This document shows, one piece after another, positions 34,039-44,338 of a stretch of 64,000 nucleotides of DNA (within the stretch, counting starts at the first letter, position 1; each line of letters opens with the position of its first letter). Origin of the DNA: Flammeovirgaceae bacterium BBD 1991-12 (lineage in GTDB: Bacteria > Bacteroidota > Bacteroidia > Cytophagales > Cyclobacteriaceae); the NCBI GenBank assembly GCA_001657315.1, contig LYSV01000023.1, positions 1-64,000 of the forward strand, read 5' to 3'. The position numbers and the translations under genes are program-made. The notes under the pieces are model-generated. The model searched no databases, was not told the origin of the DNA, and was given only the letters and a program-made list of their open reading frames with translations.

Positions 34039-35432
34039 TGTTGGGTTTTGGGAACGGTAGCGAATCCAAAGCCCTGATCTACCATTATATCAGGGCGTAG
34101 ATCCTGTAATTTCTTTACTTCGTCCTTATGGATTGACGTTTTCCAAATAAAAATGCTTTTTAGTGATCCCATTTCCACCAGCATTTCCAATGACCGGTCT
34201 GAGATGTTGGTTGAGTAAAGATTGAGAGACTCCAGATGCTTCAGGGGTTTGATAAATTCCATGCCTGCGTCGGTTACAGGGTTCCTGCCAAGTCTGAGCC
34301 TTGTGAGGTTTTTCAGTGAAGCAATAAAATGCAACTGATCATCTACCACCCCTGTCCTGGTCAGGTTGAGGTATACGATGTTGTCCCGTACAGCCAAAAG
34401 TGATCGCGTTTGCATTTCAATGATTGGTGAGTGTGGAAAGGTGACATCCAGAAGATTTGATCCGGAGGAGATGAAATTTACCTTTAAGCCACTGCTCCTC
34501 ATACTGTCGAGTAATTCCGGAGGTATGGAATCCGCCACCAGGGTTTCCAGATAGGGCTTCTCCCGGATATCCAGACCATGGCTTCTTTGCAACGCCTGAA
34601 AAATGTCATCGTTCTTTTCCCTGTCCCCGATCCTGTCTTCGAATCCGGCTCCTGTAGCGATCCACCACTTGAATATTTGTAATTCATCGTAACTCAGAGG
34701 AGCACCCTTTGGAGGCATGAACCGGGCATTGTCAGGGGGTAGGGTCACCCGCAGGAAAAGCTCACTTTGCATAGGCTTTCCGTGGCTTATGATTGCACCG
34801 TTTTCCCCACCTGATGCGATCCCTTCATTGGAAGTCAGTATCAGACCTCCTTTTTGCTTTTCCGTGTTGTGGCATGACACGCATTTTTTGTTTAGCACAG
34901 GCTGGATCAGTGCTTCAAATACAGGGATGGAGTCAGGACTGTCGTAGAACAGGCTGTCCGCTGATGCCGGGTCTGAATATCTTGCTATTCTTTGAACAAT
35001 GGGTGGCGCATGTTCAAGCAGGTAGTCGCTACCGTGTGTAAGGTTTCCCCCTAAATGACCTGCCAGTACGAGAAACACGGATAACAGAAATGTGGAAGCC
35101 CGGTATGCCCTGAATAAAGATCTCTTTTTTTGGGACCACCAGCAGGCGAATGATAGCACCACCACGCCAGTTCCCATCCACTGATGCCAAAAAAGAGTAT
35201 CACCGGAGTAGCTGCCATCGGATGCAAGCAGGAAACCGATAACCACGGCAAGTAAGGCGCTGATAGCGCCCGCAAGCCAGACAAAACCCAGCGCTCCTGA
35301 AAGATGCTTCTGTCGTAGTTTATAATTCACCAGCTCTATCAGTATGGCCAGCATCAAAAAACCAAGAGGAAGATGGACCACCAACGGGTGAAATCTGCCT
35401 ATGAATAACATCCAATCAAATCCCGGATCCAT
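34035..35432 (-). CDS. Membrane cytochrome c with C-terminal leucine-rich repeats
   Basis: This 465-residue protein has four to five N-terminal TM helices of the DUF2231 type (about 10-140), then a planctomycete-type cytochrome c domain with heme motif CVSCHN near residue 187 and distal Met in RFMPPKG. Three leucine-rich repeats follow (LTRLRLGRNPVTDAGMEF, then LESLNLYSTNISDRSLE). The heme should face the periplasm and pass electrons, while the LRR part offers a protein-binding surface. It follows the DUF1553 gene by 7 bp and overlaps the propeller gene. Confidence 0.82.
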   Translation of the reverse strand: MDPGFDWMLFIGRFHPLVVHLPLGFLMLAILIELVNYKLRQKHLSGALGFVWLAGAISALLAVVIGFLLASDGSYSGDTLFWHQWMGTGVVVLSFACWWSQKKRSLFRAYRASTFLLSVFLVLAGHLGGNLTHGSDYLLEHAPPIVQRIARYSDPASADSLFYDSPDSIPVFEALIQPVLNKKCVSCHNTEKQKGGLILTSNEGIASGGENGAIISHGKPMQSELFLRVTLPPDNARFMPPKGAPLSYDELQIFKWWIATGAGFEDRIGDREKNDDIFQALQRSHGLDIREKPYLETLVADSIPPELLDSMRSSGLKVNFISSGSNLLDVTFPHSPIIEMQTRSLLAVRDNIVYLNLTRTGVVDDQLHFIASLKNLTRLRLGRNPVTDAGMEFIKPLKHLESLNLYSTNISDRSLEMLVEMGSLKSIFIWKTSIHKDEVKKLQDLRPDIMVDQGFGFATVPKTQH

Positions 35433-35439
35433 TTGAACG

Positions 35440-38400
35440 TTACCTTTTCATATAAAATCCGTCGTGATTCATAAGTGTGTTGGTCACGACCATTAGTGCA
35501 GCTGTAGTGATGGCGTCATTGCTCTGATCTATAGGATATTCTCCGACTGACAGCATCTTTTTCGCAGCCCTGGGATCCTTTGTGAAAGTTTCAAATGCCT
35601 TCTGGTACATATTTTCAAGTACTTCTACCTCTTCCTCCGAAGGCCGGATGCCGGTAGTACTTCGAAAGGCCCGGTAGAGCTGCTTTTCCAATGATTGTAG
35701 ATTGGTTTGCAGGTTTTGGGCCAGCACCCGTGCGGCTTCCACAAACTGAGGGTCATTCATCAGGACCAATGCCTGAAGCGGTGTATTGGTTTGCTCCCTT
35801 TGAACGGTACAAATGTCTCTTCCCGGGGCGTCAAAGGCAGTCATAGCAGGAGGTGGTGAGGTCCGTCTGATGAAAGTATACAGGCTTCGCCGGTACAGGT
35901 CATCACCTCGATCAGGCTGGTAGGTCATAAGCTTTTTGGAAAAATTCCCTTTTTCTATCCACAGCCCCTCCGGCTGATAGGGTTTCACACTGGGACCACC
36001 AACTCTTTTTTTAAGTAGCCCACTGGCGAAAAGTGCATTATCGCGGATCATTTCAGCCGGAAGCCGGTAGGCTGGGAACCTTGAATACAGGCGGTTGGAC
36101 GGATCTTCTGCCATGAGATGTGCAGAGGGTATGCTGCTTTGGCGGTAAGTGGCGGACATCACTATTTGCCTGATCAGGCGCTTTATGTCCCACCCGTTTT
36201 CCTGGAAGTCCACAGCCAGCCAATCCAACAGCATAGGGTGGCTGGGCAGCTCGCCCTGATTGCCGAAGTCATGTGGTGTAGCTACCAGCCCTTTTCCAAA
36301 AAGCAACTGCCAGTACCGGTTTACTGTAACCCGCGCCGTAAGCGGATGGGCGCTGTCCGTCAGCCATTGTGCAAGTCCCAATCTGTTTTTGGGCAGGTTC
36401 TCCGGAAAGGGCAAGACATGTTTCGGAGTGCCTGCCTCCACAGGTTCCTGTGGCGACTCATAGGACCCCCTGTCCAAAACAAAGGTGATACGTGGCTCAG
36501 GCATCTCTTCCATGACCATAACCTCATCCACAGTGTCGAGTAAAGATACTTTCCTTGACAGCACTTTTCTGTACTGTTCCAATAACTGCCCGTAATCTCC
36601 ACTGAGCCGGGCAAGAAAATGATCCAGTAATTCATTTTTTTCAAACTGCTCAGGGGCCGGCCTGTTTTGTTGGCACGCCGACGCATACAGTGCTGACACT
36701 TCAAGCGCCGTAAGCTCTTCCCTGAAAATACGGATGTCATCCAGCACTCCGCGATAAGCGCCATTATCTCCCGTAAAAGCCCTGTAGCTTTTTGCTATCC
36801 TGATGGGACGACTTCCGGCAACATCAGCAGGAGCGTCTGTCGTGCGGATCGTCTTATAGAGCTGGTCAAAGGGTATGGTGGTCGTAGTGGATTCACCATT
36901 TACAAATAGCGTAACACCTTCAGCCTTTCCAGTGCCATTGTATGAAAAAACTATATGTGTCCATTGGTCCAGCGGGATTTTTGCCTTTGATTTTACTTCC
37001 AGATAGTTATGCGGTGGCGAATGTATCAGCCGCACTGTGGGATGGTTGTCTACATCAAGGAAAAGCTCCCAGCCTCTCCAGAATTGGTTTTTATCACCTA
37101 CCGTTCCGATGATGGTCTGGGTTTTACCTGTCAGGGTATCCTGTTTTATCCAAACACTGACGGCATAAGGTTCTGCTACATCAAACAGGCCTACTTCCCT
37201 GACCTCAATGAACTCATGTTCGTCTGTTATATGAATTGCTTTTCCGACCTTACCCTCCACAAACTCCGGTTGACCAATTATTTTGGTTTTTCTGTTATTG
37301 TCAAGGTAGCGGTAACTTTTTCCCTTCTTGTTTTTGGTTATACCTGACTTTTCAAGCGGGAAATGTACAACTGGCTGATCAGGATTGAAATTGCTGACTG
37401 ATCCGAGCGCTTCAACAAAGTCTACTGTTTTACTGATGTGTTCTTTCGTAAGCCGGAGGTTGTTCCGGATGGCCAGAAGAGCTTTGTCCAGTTCAGCAAG
37501 GTGCTGCTCTTCCTTTTCTGAGGGAAGCAGTAGCATTGGACCATAGTTGCCATCATCACCGGTCATTCCCAGTTCTTTCACATTGTTAAAAAAAGAGGCC
37601 AGCTGGAAATACTCCTGCTGTGAAACGGGGTCGAATTTGTGGTCATGGCAACGGGCGCACTCCAGCGTTAGCCCCATGAAGGCCTTGGCGGTGGTATTTG
37701 TTCTGTCAAACACATATTCAAGCCTGAACTCTTCATCTACAATACCTCCTTCTGCGGTCATAGCGTGGTTACGGTGAAAGGCCGATGCGAGCTTTTGATC
37801 CCGGGAGGCGTTGGGAAGCATGTCGCCGGCGAGTTGTTCCAGAATAAACCGGTCGTAGGGCATATTTTCCCTGAACGCCCTGATCACCCAGTCACGCCAT
37901 GGCCACATCATCCTCCAACCGTCAGCGTGCAGGCCATGTGAATCAGCATAGCGGGCTACATCCATCCACTCCATGGTCATCCGTTCGGCATACTCATCAC
38001 TTGCAAGAAGTTCGTCCACCAGCTTTTCATAGGCATCAGGGGACGTATCGTTAATAAATCTATCCACACGATCCAACGACGGAGGCAGGCCGGTCAGGTC
38101 AAGGGATACCCTGCGGATCAACATTTCCCGATCAGCTTCCTCTGAGGGCTTCAGTTTATTGCGGGTGAGTGCACTCAGGATAAAGTGATCAATTTCATTA
38201 ATGGGCCATTCGGTTTCTTCTATTTTGGGTAATGACGGCATTACGGGTGGGATGAATGCCCAATGTTCCTTGTAGGTAGCTCCCTGCTCTATCCATTTGG
38301 CTATGGTGGCTATTTCAGCAGGTGTTACCGTAAGATTTGATTCGGGAGGAGGCATTTTTTCTTCGGGGTTGTGGGAGATCATACGCTGATACACCATGCT

Positions 38401-38712
38401 TCCTGATAGTTTTCCCGGAACAATAGCGAAACCTTCACTCTCTTTTAACTTCGCAAATGCTGCTTCGGGCAGGTCCAGCCGCAGGTCGGCCTTTCTGGTG
38501 TTGTTATCAGGACCATGACATGCAAAACAACGATCAGAAAGTATAGGGCGGATGTGCAGGTTGAAGTCGATTTCATCCGGTAACGATCTGTAGGCCTCTT
38601 CCACTTCCGGTGGCTTTGGTTCACTGCATCCCAGTGCCAGTATCAGGGCAATCACGAAAAGCAGTGATTTTGTCCCTGAACAATGGTGCCGGTATATCTG
38701 TGATGATGTCAT
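35440..38712 (-). CDS. DUF1549/DUF1553 cytochrome c lipoprotein (planctomycete-type)
   Basis: This 1090-residue lipoprotein (lipobox LGC near residue 29) has a PSCyt1 heme-c motif (CFACHG near residue 63, distal Met in KMPPPE), DUF1549/PSCyt2 (about 165-375), a LamG/concanavalin-like insertion (about 465-670, GKTQTIIGTVGD, then WTHIVFSYNG) and DUF1553/PSD1 (about 760-1065). DUF1553 proteins occur in large numbers in Planctomycetota and marine Bacteroidota, next to DUF1501 proteins, near sulfatase and polysaccharide genes. Their reaction is unknown. The LamG insert suggests carbohydrate binding. Confidence 0.88.
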   Translation of the reverse strand: MTSSQIYRHHCSGTKSLLFVIALILALGCSEPKPPEVEEAYRSLPDEIDFNLHIRPILSDRCFACHGPDNNTRKADLRLDLPEAAFAKLKESEGFAIVPGKLSGSMVYQRMISHNPEEKMPPPESNLTVTPAEIATIAKWIEQGATYKEHWAFIPPVMPSLPKIEETEWPINEIDHFILSALTRNKLKPSEEADREMLIRRVSLDLTGLPPSLDRVDRFINDTSPDAYEKLVDELLASDEYAERMTMEWMDVARYADSHGLHADGWRMMWPWRDWVIRAFRENMPYDRFILEQLAGDMLPNASRDQKLASAFHRNHAMTAEGGIVDEEFRLEYVFDRTNTTAKAFMGLTLECARCHDHKFDPVSQQEYFQLASFFNNVKELGMTGDDGNYGPMLLLPSEKEEQHLAELDKALLAIRNNLRLTKEHISKTVDFVEALGSVSNFNPDQPVVHFPLEKSGITKNKKGKSYRYLDNNRKTKIIGQPEFVEGKVGKAIHITDEHEFIEVREVGLFDVAEPYAVSVWIKQDTLTGKTQTIIGTVGDKNQFWRGWELFLDVDNHPTVRLIHSPPHNYLEVKSKAKIPLDQWTHIVFSYNGTGKAEGVTLFVNGESTTTTIPFDQLYKTIRTTDAPADVAGSRPIRIAKSYRAFTGDNGAYRGVLDDIRIFREELTALEVSALYASACQQNRPAPEQFEKNELLDHFLARLSGDYGQLLEQYRKVLSRKVSLLDTVDEVMVMEEMPEPRITFVLDRGSYESPQEPVEAGTPKHVLPFPENLPKNRLGLAQWLTDSAHPLTARVTVNRYWQLLFGKGLVATPHDFGNQGELPSHPMLLDWLAVDFQENGWDIKRLIRQIVMSATYRQSSIPSAHLMAEDPSNRLYSRFPAYRLPAEMIRDNALFASGLLKKRVGGPSVKPYQPEGLWIEKGNFSKKLMTYQPDRGDDLYRRSLYTFIRRTSPPPAMTAFDAPGRDICTVQREQTNTPLQALVLMNDPQFVEAARVLAQNLQTNLQSLEKQLYRAFRSTTGIRPSEEEVEVLENMYQKAFETFTKDPRAAKKMLSVGEYPIDQSNDAITTAALMVVTNTLMNHDGFYMKR

Positions 38713-38724
38713 AGTCGTATCGTG

Positions 38725-40170
38725 TCAGGCAAGGAGTTCTTTTACAACATCGCCATGCACGTCCGTCAGGCGGTATCTCCTTCCCTGAAACTTATAGATG
38801 AACCGTTCATGGTCGATGCCGAGCAGGTGTAGCAGTGTAGCCTGAAAATCATGTACATGCACCGGGTTTTCCAGCACGTTGTATCCAAATTCATCGGTTT
38901 GACCATATGAAAAACCCTTTTTTACTCCTGCGCCGGCCATCCAGATACTAAAACATTTTGGGTGATGGTCCCTGCCATAGTCCGTATCGGTCAGTTTACC
39001 CTGTGAATAGTTCGTTCGGCCAAACTCTCCTCCCCAGATCACAAGGGTATCTTCCAGCAAGCCACGCTGTTTCAGGTCCATGACCAGAGCGGCAGAAGCC
39101 TGATCCGTTTCCCTGCACTGATTTTTTATGGCCCTCGGCAGGTCGCCATGTTGATCCCAACCCTGATGGTACAACTGAATGAACTTCACATCTCTTTCAG
39201 CCAGCTTGCGCGCCAGCAGGCAGTTGGCCGCATAGGTACCGGGCTCCCGCGCATCCTGGCCATACATGTCATATATGTAGTCCGGTTCATCGGAGGTATC
39301 CATCACTTCGGGCACACTGGTCTGCATGCGGTAGGCCATTTCATACTGGGCGATCCTGGCCTCGATCTCAGGATCCTCAACTTTGGCCAGTTGCAATTCC
39401 TGCAGCCGCTTTAGGTCATCCAGTTGTTGCCGGCGACTTTGTCTGCTGAGTCCCGGGGGGTCATTGAGGTACAATACGGCATCTTTACCTGACCTGAACT
39501 GTACACCCTGATGCCTGGAAGGCAGGAAACCATTGCCCCACAGGCGTGAATACAGGGGCTGTCCGAATTTATTTTTGGTAACCAGTACAACAAAAGCTGG
39601 TAGATTTTCATTGTCACTTCCCAAACCGTAATTCAGCCAGGAACCAATGGAAGGTCTTCCCGGGAGCTGTGAGCCGGTTTGAATAAAGGTGATGGCAGGA
39701 TCATGATTGATGGCTTCGGTATACATGGACTTCACAATGCACAGTTCATCGGCGATCTGTGCTGTGTATGGCAGCAGCTCACTGATGTTTGCTCCGCTCT
39801 GCCCGTGATTGGAGAATTTATAGATCGATCCTGCCAGGGGTAGCGATGTTTGCCCTGAGGTCATTCCTGTAAGCCGCTGCCCTTTCCGGACTGACTCCGG
39901 CAGCTCCTGTCCTCTCATTTTTTGTAGCAGAGGTTTTTCGTCGAATAGCTCCAGTTGCGAGGGGCCACCACTCTGGAACAGGTAGATCACCCGTTTCACT
40001 CTTGGGATAAAATGGGGTAGAGTATCGGGTCCTGTTGATACTCTTAAAGCTCCGAGTGAATGTACCGGATCAAGGAGTGAAGCGAGTGAAAGTGCTCCGA
40101 GTCCCATAGCAGATTTTGTCAGGAAGCTTCTCCTGCTGTGTATTTGTTCATAATCATTACAATGGCACAT
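38725..40170 (-). CDS. DUF1501 (sulfatase-fold) exported protein
   Basis: This 481-residue protein begins [20 protein letters not shown], a Tat-type signal (RRSFLTK). The body is DUF1501, a distant alkaline-phosphatase/sulfatase fold: [16 protein letters not shown] near the N-terminus, [10 protein letters not shown] in the middle and [12 protein letters not shown] then [17 protein letters not shown] near the C-terminus, where metal ligands would sit. The start at 40170 is chosen because the Tat motif then lies in the normal position. It is the first gene of the four-gene cluster and lies 12 bp before the DUF1553 gene. A Zn- or Fe-dependent hydrolase or dehydrogenase on a sugar is possible but not shown. 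Confidence 0.88.
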   Translation of the reverse strand: MCHCNDYEQIHSRRSFLTKSAMGLGALSLASLLDPVHSLGALRVSTGPDTLPHFIPRVKRVIYLFQSGGPSQLELFDEKPLLQKMRGQELPESVRKGQRLTGMTSGQTSLPLAGSIYKFSNHGQSGANISELLPYTAQIADELCIVKSMYTEAINHDPAITFIQTGSQLPGRPSIGSWLNYGLGSDNENLPAFVVLVTKNKFGQPLYSRLWGNGFLPSRHQGVQFRSGKDAVLYLNDPPGLSRQSRRQQLDDLKRLQELQLAKVEDPEIEARIAQYEMAYRMQTSVPEVMDTSDEPDYIYDMYGQDAREPGTYAANCLLARKLAERDVKFIQLYHQGWDQHGDLPRAIKNQCRETDQASAALVMDLKQRGLLEDTLVIWGGEFGRTNYSQGKLTDTDYGRDHHPKCFSIWMAGAGVKKGFSYGQTDEFGYNVLENPVHVHDFQATLLHLLGIDHERFIYKFQGRRYRLTDVHGDVVKELLA

Positions 40171-40461
40171 ACTTTTCCGTATCTGGTTGACGGAGGAACC
40201 TGATATAAAAATTAGCAAAAGTTAACAAACATTTATAAACTTTCTGTTATCTGGAGTGGTACTATGCGCGTTTCTAATGTATTCTGCCGGCAATCTTACT
40301 ATTTCAGAAGATCGAAGGCTTTTATGTATATCGGTTATGTTAAAATTCTGTGAGTTTTTGGCCTGATGCTCCAGGAACCCCTCCCGGGCAGAATCACAAC
40401 CCGTGCTTTGCCGTACGCTCCTGCTCTACATCATATCTGCTTCATCGATAACATCCAAATA

Positions 40462-40493
40462 AAAACCCCGGATCAATTTGATCCGGGGGTTTT
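40462..40493 (-). terminator. Rho-independent terminator for the T9SS cargo gene
   Basis: The stem AACCCC-GGATCAA pairs with TTGATCC-GGGGTT around an A/T loop. On the minus strand it is followed by TTTTTATTT. It lies 25 bp beyond the stop codon of the giant minus-strand gene. The rest of 40219-40461 holds no gene; it should carry the promoter of the DUF1501 operon. Confidence 0.85.
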
Positions 40494-40518
40494 AAAACAG
40501 CTGATTATAACTATGATT

Positions 40519-42918
40519 TTACTTCTTCACAACCTTCAGTTTTTCATCATAGTATTCCGATTTGATCTGTAAAAAGTACAGGCCGGATGGTCCATGAAAC
40601 TCTACTTCGATCTTATTTAGGCCGCGCTTCGCTGTGAATGGAACCTTAATTCCCATAGTATTTACCAGGTTGATCTCCAATTGCTCTTCAGGGTCTACAG
40701 TCAGGCTTATGACGAAATTCCCATCTGTTTCATTGGGATAAACCTTGACTTTTCCTTTTTCAAGGCCGGACGTGTCAACCTGCTTCTCACCGCTGGAAGC
40801 ACGCAAGCTGATTCCCTGATCTGCACGGGCAGCAAGTGGTGTTGCTTCAAAACTATAGGTATATTCGTACCGCAATTCAACATCGCCCAGGTTTTCACCG
40901 GGAATAGAAACCACTACCAGGTAGAGCTCTTCGCCGGCATCTGCGTTCACCTGGAACTGTGCTTCGCCGGCTCCAAAGGCCACTGCCGTGCTGACGGGCA
41001 TCTCCAAATACTCATAGGACACGCCACTGCCTTTGACAATCATAGCCCGAAACTCTGTACCTTGTGGGTTTGTATCTTTTCCTTTTAGCCTGATGGTATA
41101 CGTAGCGGTGGCTGTTGAGTCAACCTTATAGGTATTCCATGCATAGACACCCGGTAGCAGGTCAGCAGGAATTGCCGTCATTTGTCCATTGGTACCTTCG
41201 GCTGACATGATATTGGCAAACCTATGATTGAAATCCTCAAGCCCCTGGCTCTCGAAAGCTTCAATAGCCGCCTGGTCACGAGCAGCAAAAGCATCACTGA
41301 CACTGCGATCCGGGTAATCCCATACTGCGGTACGTGCTGCAAATTCTACGAATACGTCTTCGAAATCATACCCTTCTTTGGATAGCTGATCTTCCAAAGC
41401 TGTTATGGCATGTCTTTCTATTTGCGGATTATTATGAAGCTTGCCAATAAATGCGGGTTCGGAGACGAATTTAGTAATGTAACTGAAAATGATCGACCAA
41501 TGATAGATGCGGTTATACCCGGCATAATGCAATAGCATAGGTAAATGCGGGTCGAAGGTAACTTTGTCCACGCCTCTTTGCGGATAATCAAACCTGTACC
41601 ATGCAGCCCAGTTAGCAGATGCTTCTCTCGTCCATTTACTACCCCCGTATGGAGTACCCACCTGGTAATCGTGGAAGTTTTCGTGCCACCAATACGAGGT
41701 GTTATGATCTTCCCTGGTCATAGGATTTGAAAAGGTATACCTGACCCAGCTCTCGTCTTCGTATATTCTTATATCCCTTCTGTGTCGGCCTTCTAAATGC
41801 CCGTCCAGGTCGCTGTGGTCATACATACCTATCTCGAAAGTGAATAGCTCGTATGAAATCTCCTGTTGTTTGAGGTAGTACAGGAACCTCTCCTGGCTTA
41901 AGTCTTTGTTATTACTGGCCCAAAGACACACATAGGAACCGCATAAAGAATTAGGCTGGTCCTGGCTGGGTGAATACACACTTGAATCCACCCCGGGAAC
42001 ACAGCGCTGGCTTAACCTGGTGATCTCTTCGTCATTGGCCAACCGGTCGATCAGGAGGACATCCCAAAGCTGGCCATTGTATTCACCCAAATTAAACTCA
42101 TGGATATCAAATGCCGCGTTATTGGACATCGAGCTCCATTCACCGTTGACATAGATCTCTATCGATGGGTGGTTTAGCCGGAGTGCAATATGATTACAGG
42201 TGATCGTATCCAGCCTGGCGTTGCTCGTCCACTGTGATCCGTCGATAGTCACCGTGACCCGGTCATCTACCTGGCTGATAGTAAGCCGTTCTGACCGGAA
42301 CAGGTCCGCTGCCTGGAATAAATTATCGGGAATTACCTTAAAGGAGATCGTTCCATTGGAAGAAGATAAGGTATTTTCAATTCCTACAGCAATTTGTTTG
42401 CCCACCAGGCCGGTGTAGGTATGTTGCTCATTGACCTGACCGGGCCCGGTAGTGACTGTAATCGTATTATTTGCGTTCGATTTGTCATGATCACCGGATA
42501 ACCTTGATAAGAAAAGAATGGTATTTTCATATTCCAGTACATCAGCTCTTTCTACCAGGCTGTAGCTGGAGTTTCCATCCTGCTTATAGGCTCTTATGCG
42601 ATAGAAATAGGTGCCAGGGGCCAGCGTTTGTTCCTGGTAGGAGGTGACGTCAGCCGAAACCGTAGCGATCTCTTCAAAGCTTATACCATCCAATGACCTC
42701 TCGATCCAGAACCCAGTCTCATTATCCGAATTGTCCGTCCAGTGCAAAGTGATCTTATTGGCCAGGTCACTATTGGCTGTAAGTGCGGATGGAGGCATTA
42801 GTTCATGTGGAGATAGGCTCACACTTACATTGTTCCACTCACTCCTGGTGGTTTTGTTATTATGGAGGGCATACGATACTATCCCCACATATATGGATGC
42901 TTCCCATCTCCACAACAT
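40519..42918 (-). CDS. 3' segment of a frameshifted T9SS cargo gene: metallopeptidase-like and sorting domains
   Basis: This open frame of 799 codons lacks a plausible start; its first residues (SIYVGIVSYALHNNKTTR) continue a domain that begins in the neighbouring frame. It contains an FN3 domain (ALTANSDLANKITLHWTDNS), a LamG-like region (TISFKVIPDN, then NGEWSSMSNN) and a DUF6055-like part with the zinc motif HENFH (41671-41685) and a downstream Glu in TREASANW. It ends in a Por/T9SS type A sorting domain (VKVYPNETDGNF, then GLYFLQIKSEYYDEKLKVV). So the C-terminus marks it for surface delivery through T9SS. As it stands it cannot be exported without the upstream signal peptide. Confidence 0.8.
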   Translation of the reverse strand: MLWRWEASIYVGIVSYALHNNKTTRSEWNNVSVSLSPHELMPPSALTANSDLANKITLHWTDNSDNETGFWIERSLDGISFEEIATVSADVTSYQEQTLAPGTYFYRIRAYKQDGNSSYSLVERADVLEYENTILFLSRLSGDHDKSNANNTITVTTGPGQVNEQHTYTGLVGKQIAVGIENTLSSSNGTISFKVIPDNLFQAADLFRSERLTISQVDDRVTVTIDGSQWTSNARLDTITCNHIALRLNHPSIEIYVNGEWSSMSNNAAFDIHEFNLGEYNGQLWDVLLIDRLANDEEITRLSQRCVPGVDSSVYSPSQDQPNSLCGSYVCLWASNNKDLSQERFLYYLKQQEISYELFTFEIGMYDHSDLDGHLEGRHRRDIRIYEDESWVRYTFSNPMTREDHNTSYWWHENFHDYQVGTPYGGSKWTREASANWAAWYRFDYPQRGVDKVTFDPHLPMLLHYAGYNRIYHWSIIFSYITKFVSEPAFIGKLHNNPQIERHAITALEDQLSKEGYDFEDVFVEFAARTAVWDYPDRSVSDAFAARDQAAIEAFESQGLEDFNHRFANIMSAEGTNGQMTAIPADLLPGVYAWNTYKVDSTATATYTIRLKGKDTNPQGTEFRAMIVKGSGVSYEYLEMPVSTAVAFGAGEAQFQVNADAGEELYLVVVSIPGENLGDVELRYEYTYSFEATPLAARADQGISLRASSGEKQVDTSGLEKGKVKVYPNETDGNFVISLTVDPEEQLEINLVNTMGIKVPFTAKRGLNKIEVEFHGPSGLYFLQIKSEYYDEKLKVVKK

Positions 42919-44338
42919 CCTGGTGTGTTTCTTCCCATGTTACCCCATCTGAAGACCTGGAGGCAGTAAAAGTATTCCCGGACCTGGCCAGTTTCAGCCA
43001 AACCGGTGCACTGGCATTGCTGTTCTCGACGCTCGAGAATCCTGCTGAACTTCGTCGTTGAAAAAAGATCCTGGTATTTGCGTTGACCAGTGTCATGGCA
43101 TACCTGGCGTTGGGATCTAACGTTTCCCGTATCATTAAGCCGGTATTATTCCAACCCGCTTGCTGAACAAAGTCCAGTTTTGCAATAATTTCGGAATCCC
43201 CGCCTAACTGCTGGTAGGCATAATGAAAATTATCGAAGTTTTCGGTCATGTACCCATTGCCAATTACTGTAAACGCTCCTTCATTATAAGAAGTAGACCC
43301 CACGAGGGCAACGTTCCCCACATCTGCACTTGCCCATCCCTGTGGCAGCTCGCCGGCACTCCAGGGTATGATGCTGGCTACTTCACTGTAACCGGATGCC
43401 CCGGTATTATTAAAGGCCTGTACCCGGTAGTAAAAGGTAGCGCCCTGGTTAAGCGGGTTGTCCTGGTAAGTAGTGGTGTTGGCAGAGACCGTGGCAATTT
43501 CCTCGAAGCTTGTGCCATCCAACGACCTTTCTATCTTAAACCCGGTCTCATTCCCCGAGTTGTCGGTCCAGCTCAACGTGACACCGTTTGAATAGGCCAG
43601 GGTCAGTGCCGTGGGAGAAACAGGCGCCGATTGCCTTTGAGCTATACTTACATTGCTCCACTCACTCCTGGTGGTTTTATTATTATGAGGGGCATATGAT
43701 ACTATCCCCACATATATGGATCTTCCCATCTCGACAATATCCTGGTGTGTTTCTTCCCATGTTACTCCATCCGAGGACCTGGAGGCAGTAAAAGTATTCC
43801 CGGACCTGGCCAGTTTCAGCCAAACAGGTGCACTGGCATTGCTGTTCTCGACGCTCGAGAATCCTGCTGAACTTCGTCGTTGAAAAAAGATCCTGGCATT
43901 TGCATTGACCAAGGTCATGATATATCTGGCATTCGGCGCTAATGTTTCCCGCATCATTAAGCCGGTGTTATTCCAACCCGCTTGCTGAACAAAGTTCAGT
44001 TTTGCAATAATCTCGGAATCTCCGCTTAACTGCTGGAAGGCAAAATGAAAATTATCGAAATCCCCGGTCATATATCCATTGCCGATCACTGTAAACTCCC
44101 CTTCATTATAGGAAGTAGACCCCAGGAGGGCAACGTTCCCTACATCTGCACTTGCCCATCCCTGTGGCAGTTCACCGGCACCCGGAGGTACGATGCTGGC
44201 TACTTCACTGTAAGGATGCCCCGGCATTATTAAAGGCCTGTACCCGGTAGTAAAAGGTAGCACCCGGGGTCTGCGGATTGTCCTGGTAGGCAGTGGTGTT
44301 GGCGGAAACCGTTGCAATTTCTTCGAAGCTTGTGCCAT
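42860..44338 (-). CDS. Middle segment of the frameshifted T9SS cargo gene: ConA-like/FN3 repeats
   Basis: The frame carries two concanavalin-like units (GNGYMTGDFDNFHFAFQQLS, RIFFQRRSSAGFSSVENS, LARSGNTFTASRSSDGVTW) and one FN3 unit (LTLAYSNGVTLSWTDNSGNE). It opens with out-of-frame residues until about 44213 and ends with out-of-frame residues after VEMG near 42897. Comparison with sister repeats shows a missing CC at 44213 and an extra G near 42898. The segment is thus the middle of a single gene running from 46373 to 40519. Confidence 0.75.
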   Translation of the reverse strand: MAQASKKLQRFPPTPLPTRTIRRPRVLPFTTGYRPLIMPGHPYSEVASIVPPGAGELPQGWASADVGNVALLGSTSYNEGEFTVIGNGYMTGDFDNFHFAFQQLSGDSEIIAKLNFVQQAGWNNTGLMMRETLAPNARYIMTLVNANARIFFQRRSSAGFSSVENSNASAPVWLKLARSGNTFTASRSSDGVTWEETHQDIVEMGRSIYVGIVSYAPHNNKTTRSEWSNVSIAQRQSAPVSPTALTLAYSNGVTLSWTDNSGNETGFKIERSLDGTSFEEIATVSANTTTYQDNPLNQGATFYYRVQAFNNTGASGYSEVASIIPWSAGELPQGWASADVGNVALVGSTSYNEGAFTVIGNGYMTENFDNFHYAYQQLGGDSEIIAKLDFVQQAGWNNTGLMIRETLDPNARYAMTLVNANTRIFFQRRSSAGFSSVENSNASAPVWLKLARSGNTFTASRSSDGVTWEETHQDVVEMGSIHICGDSIVCPP

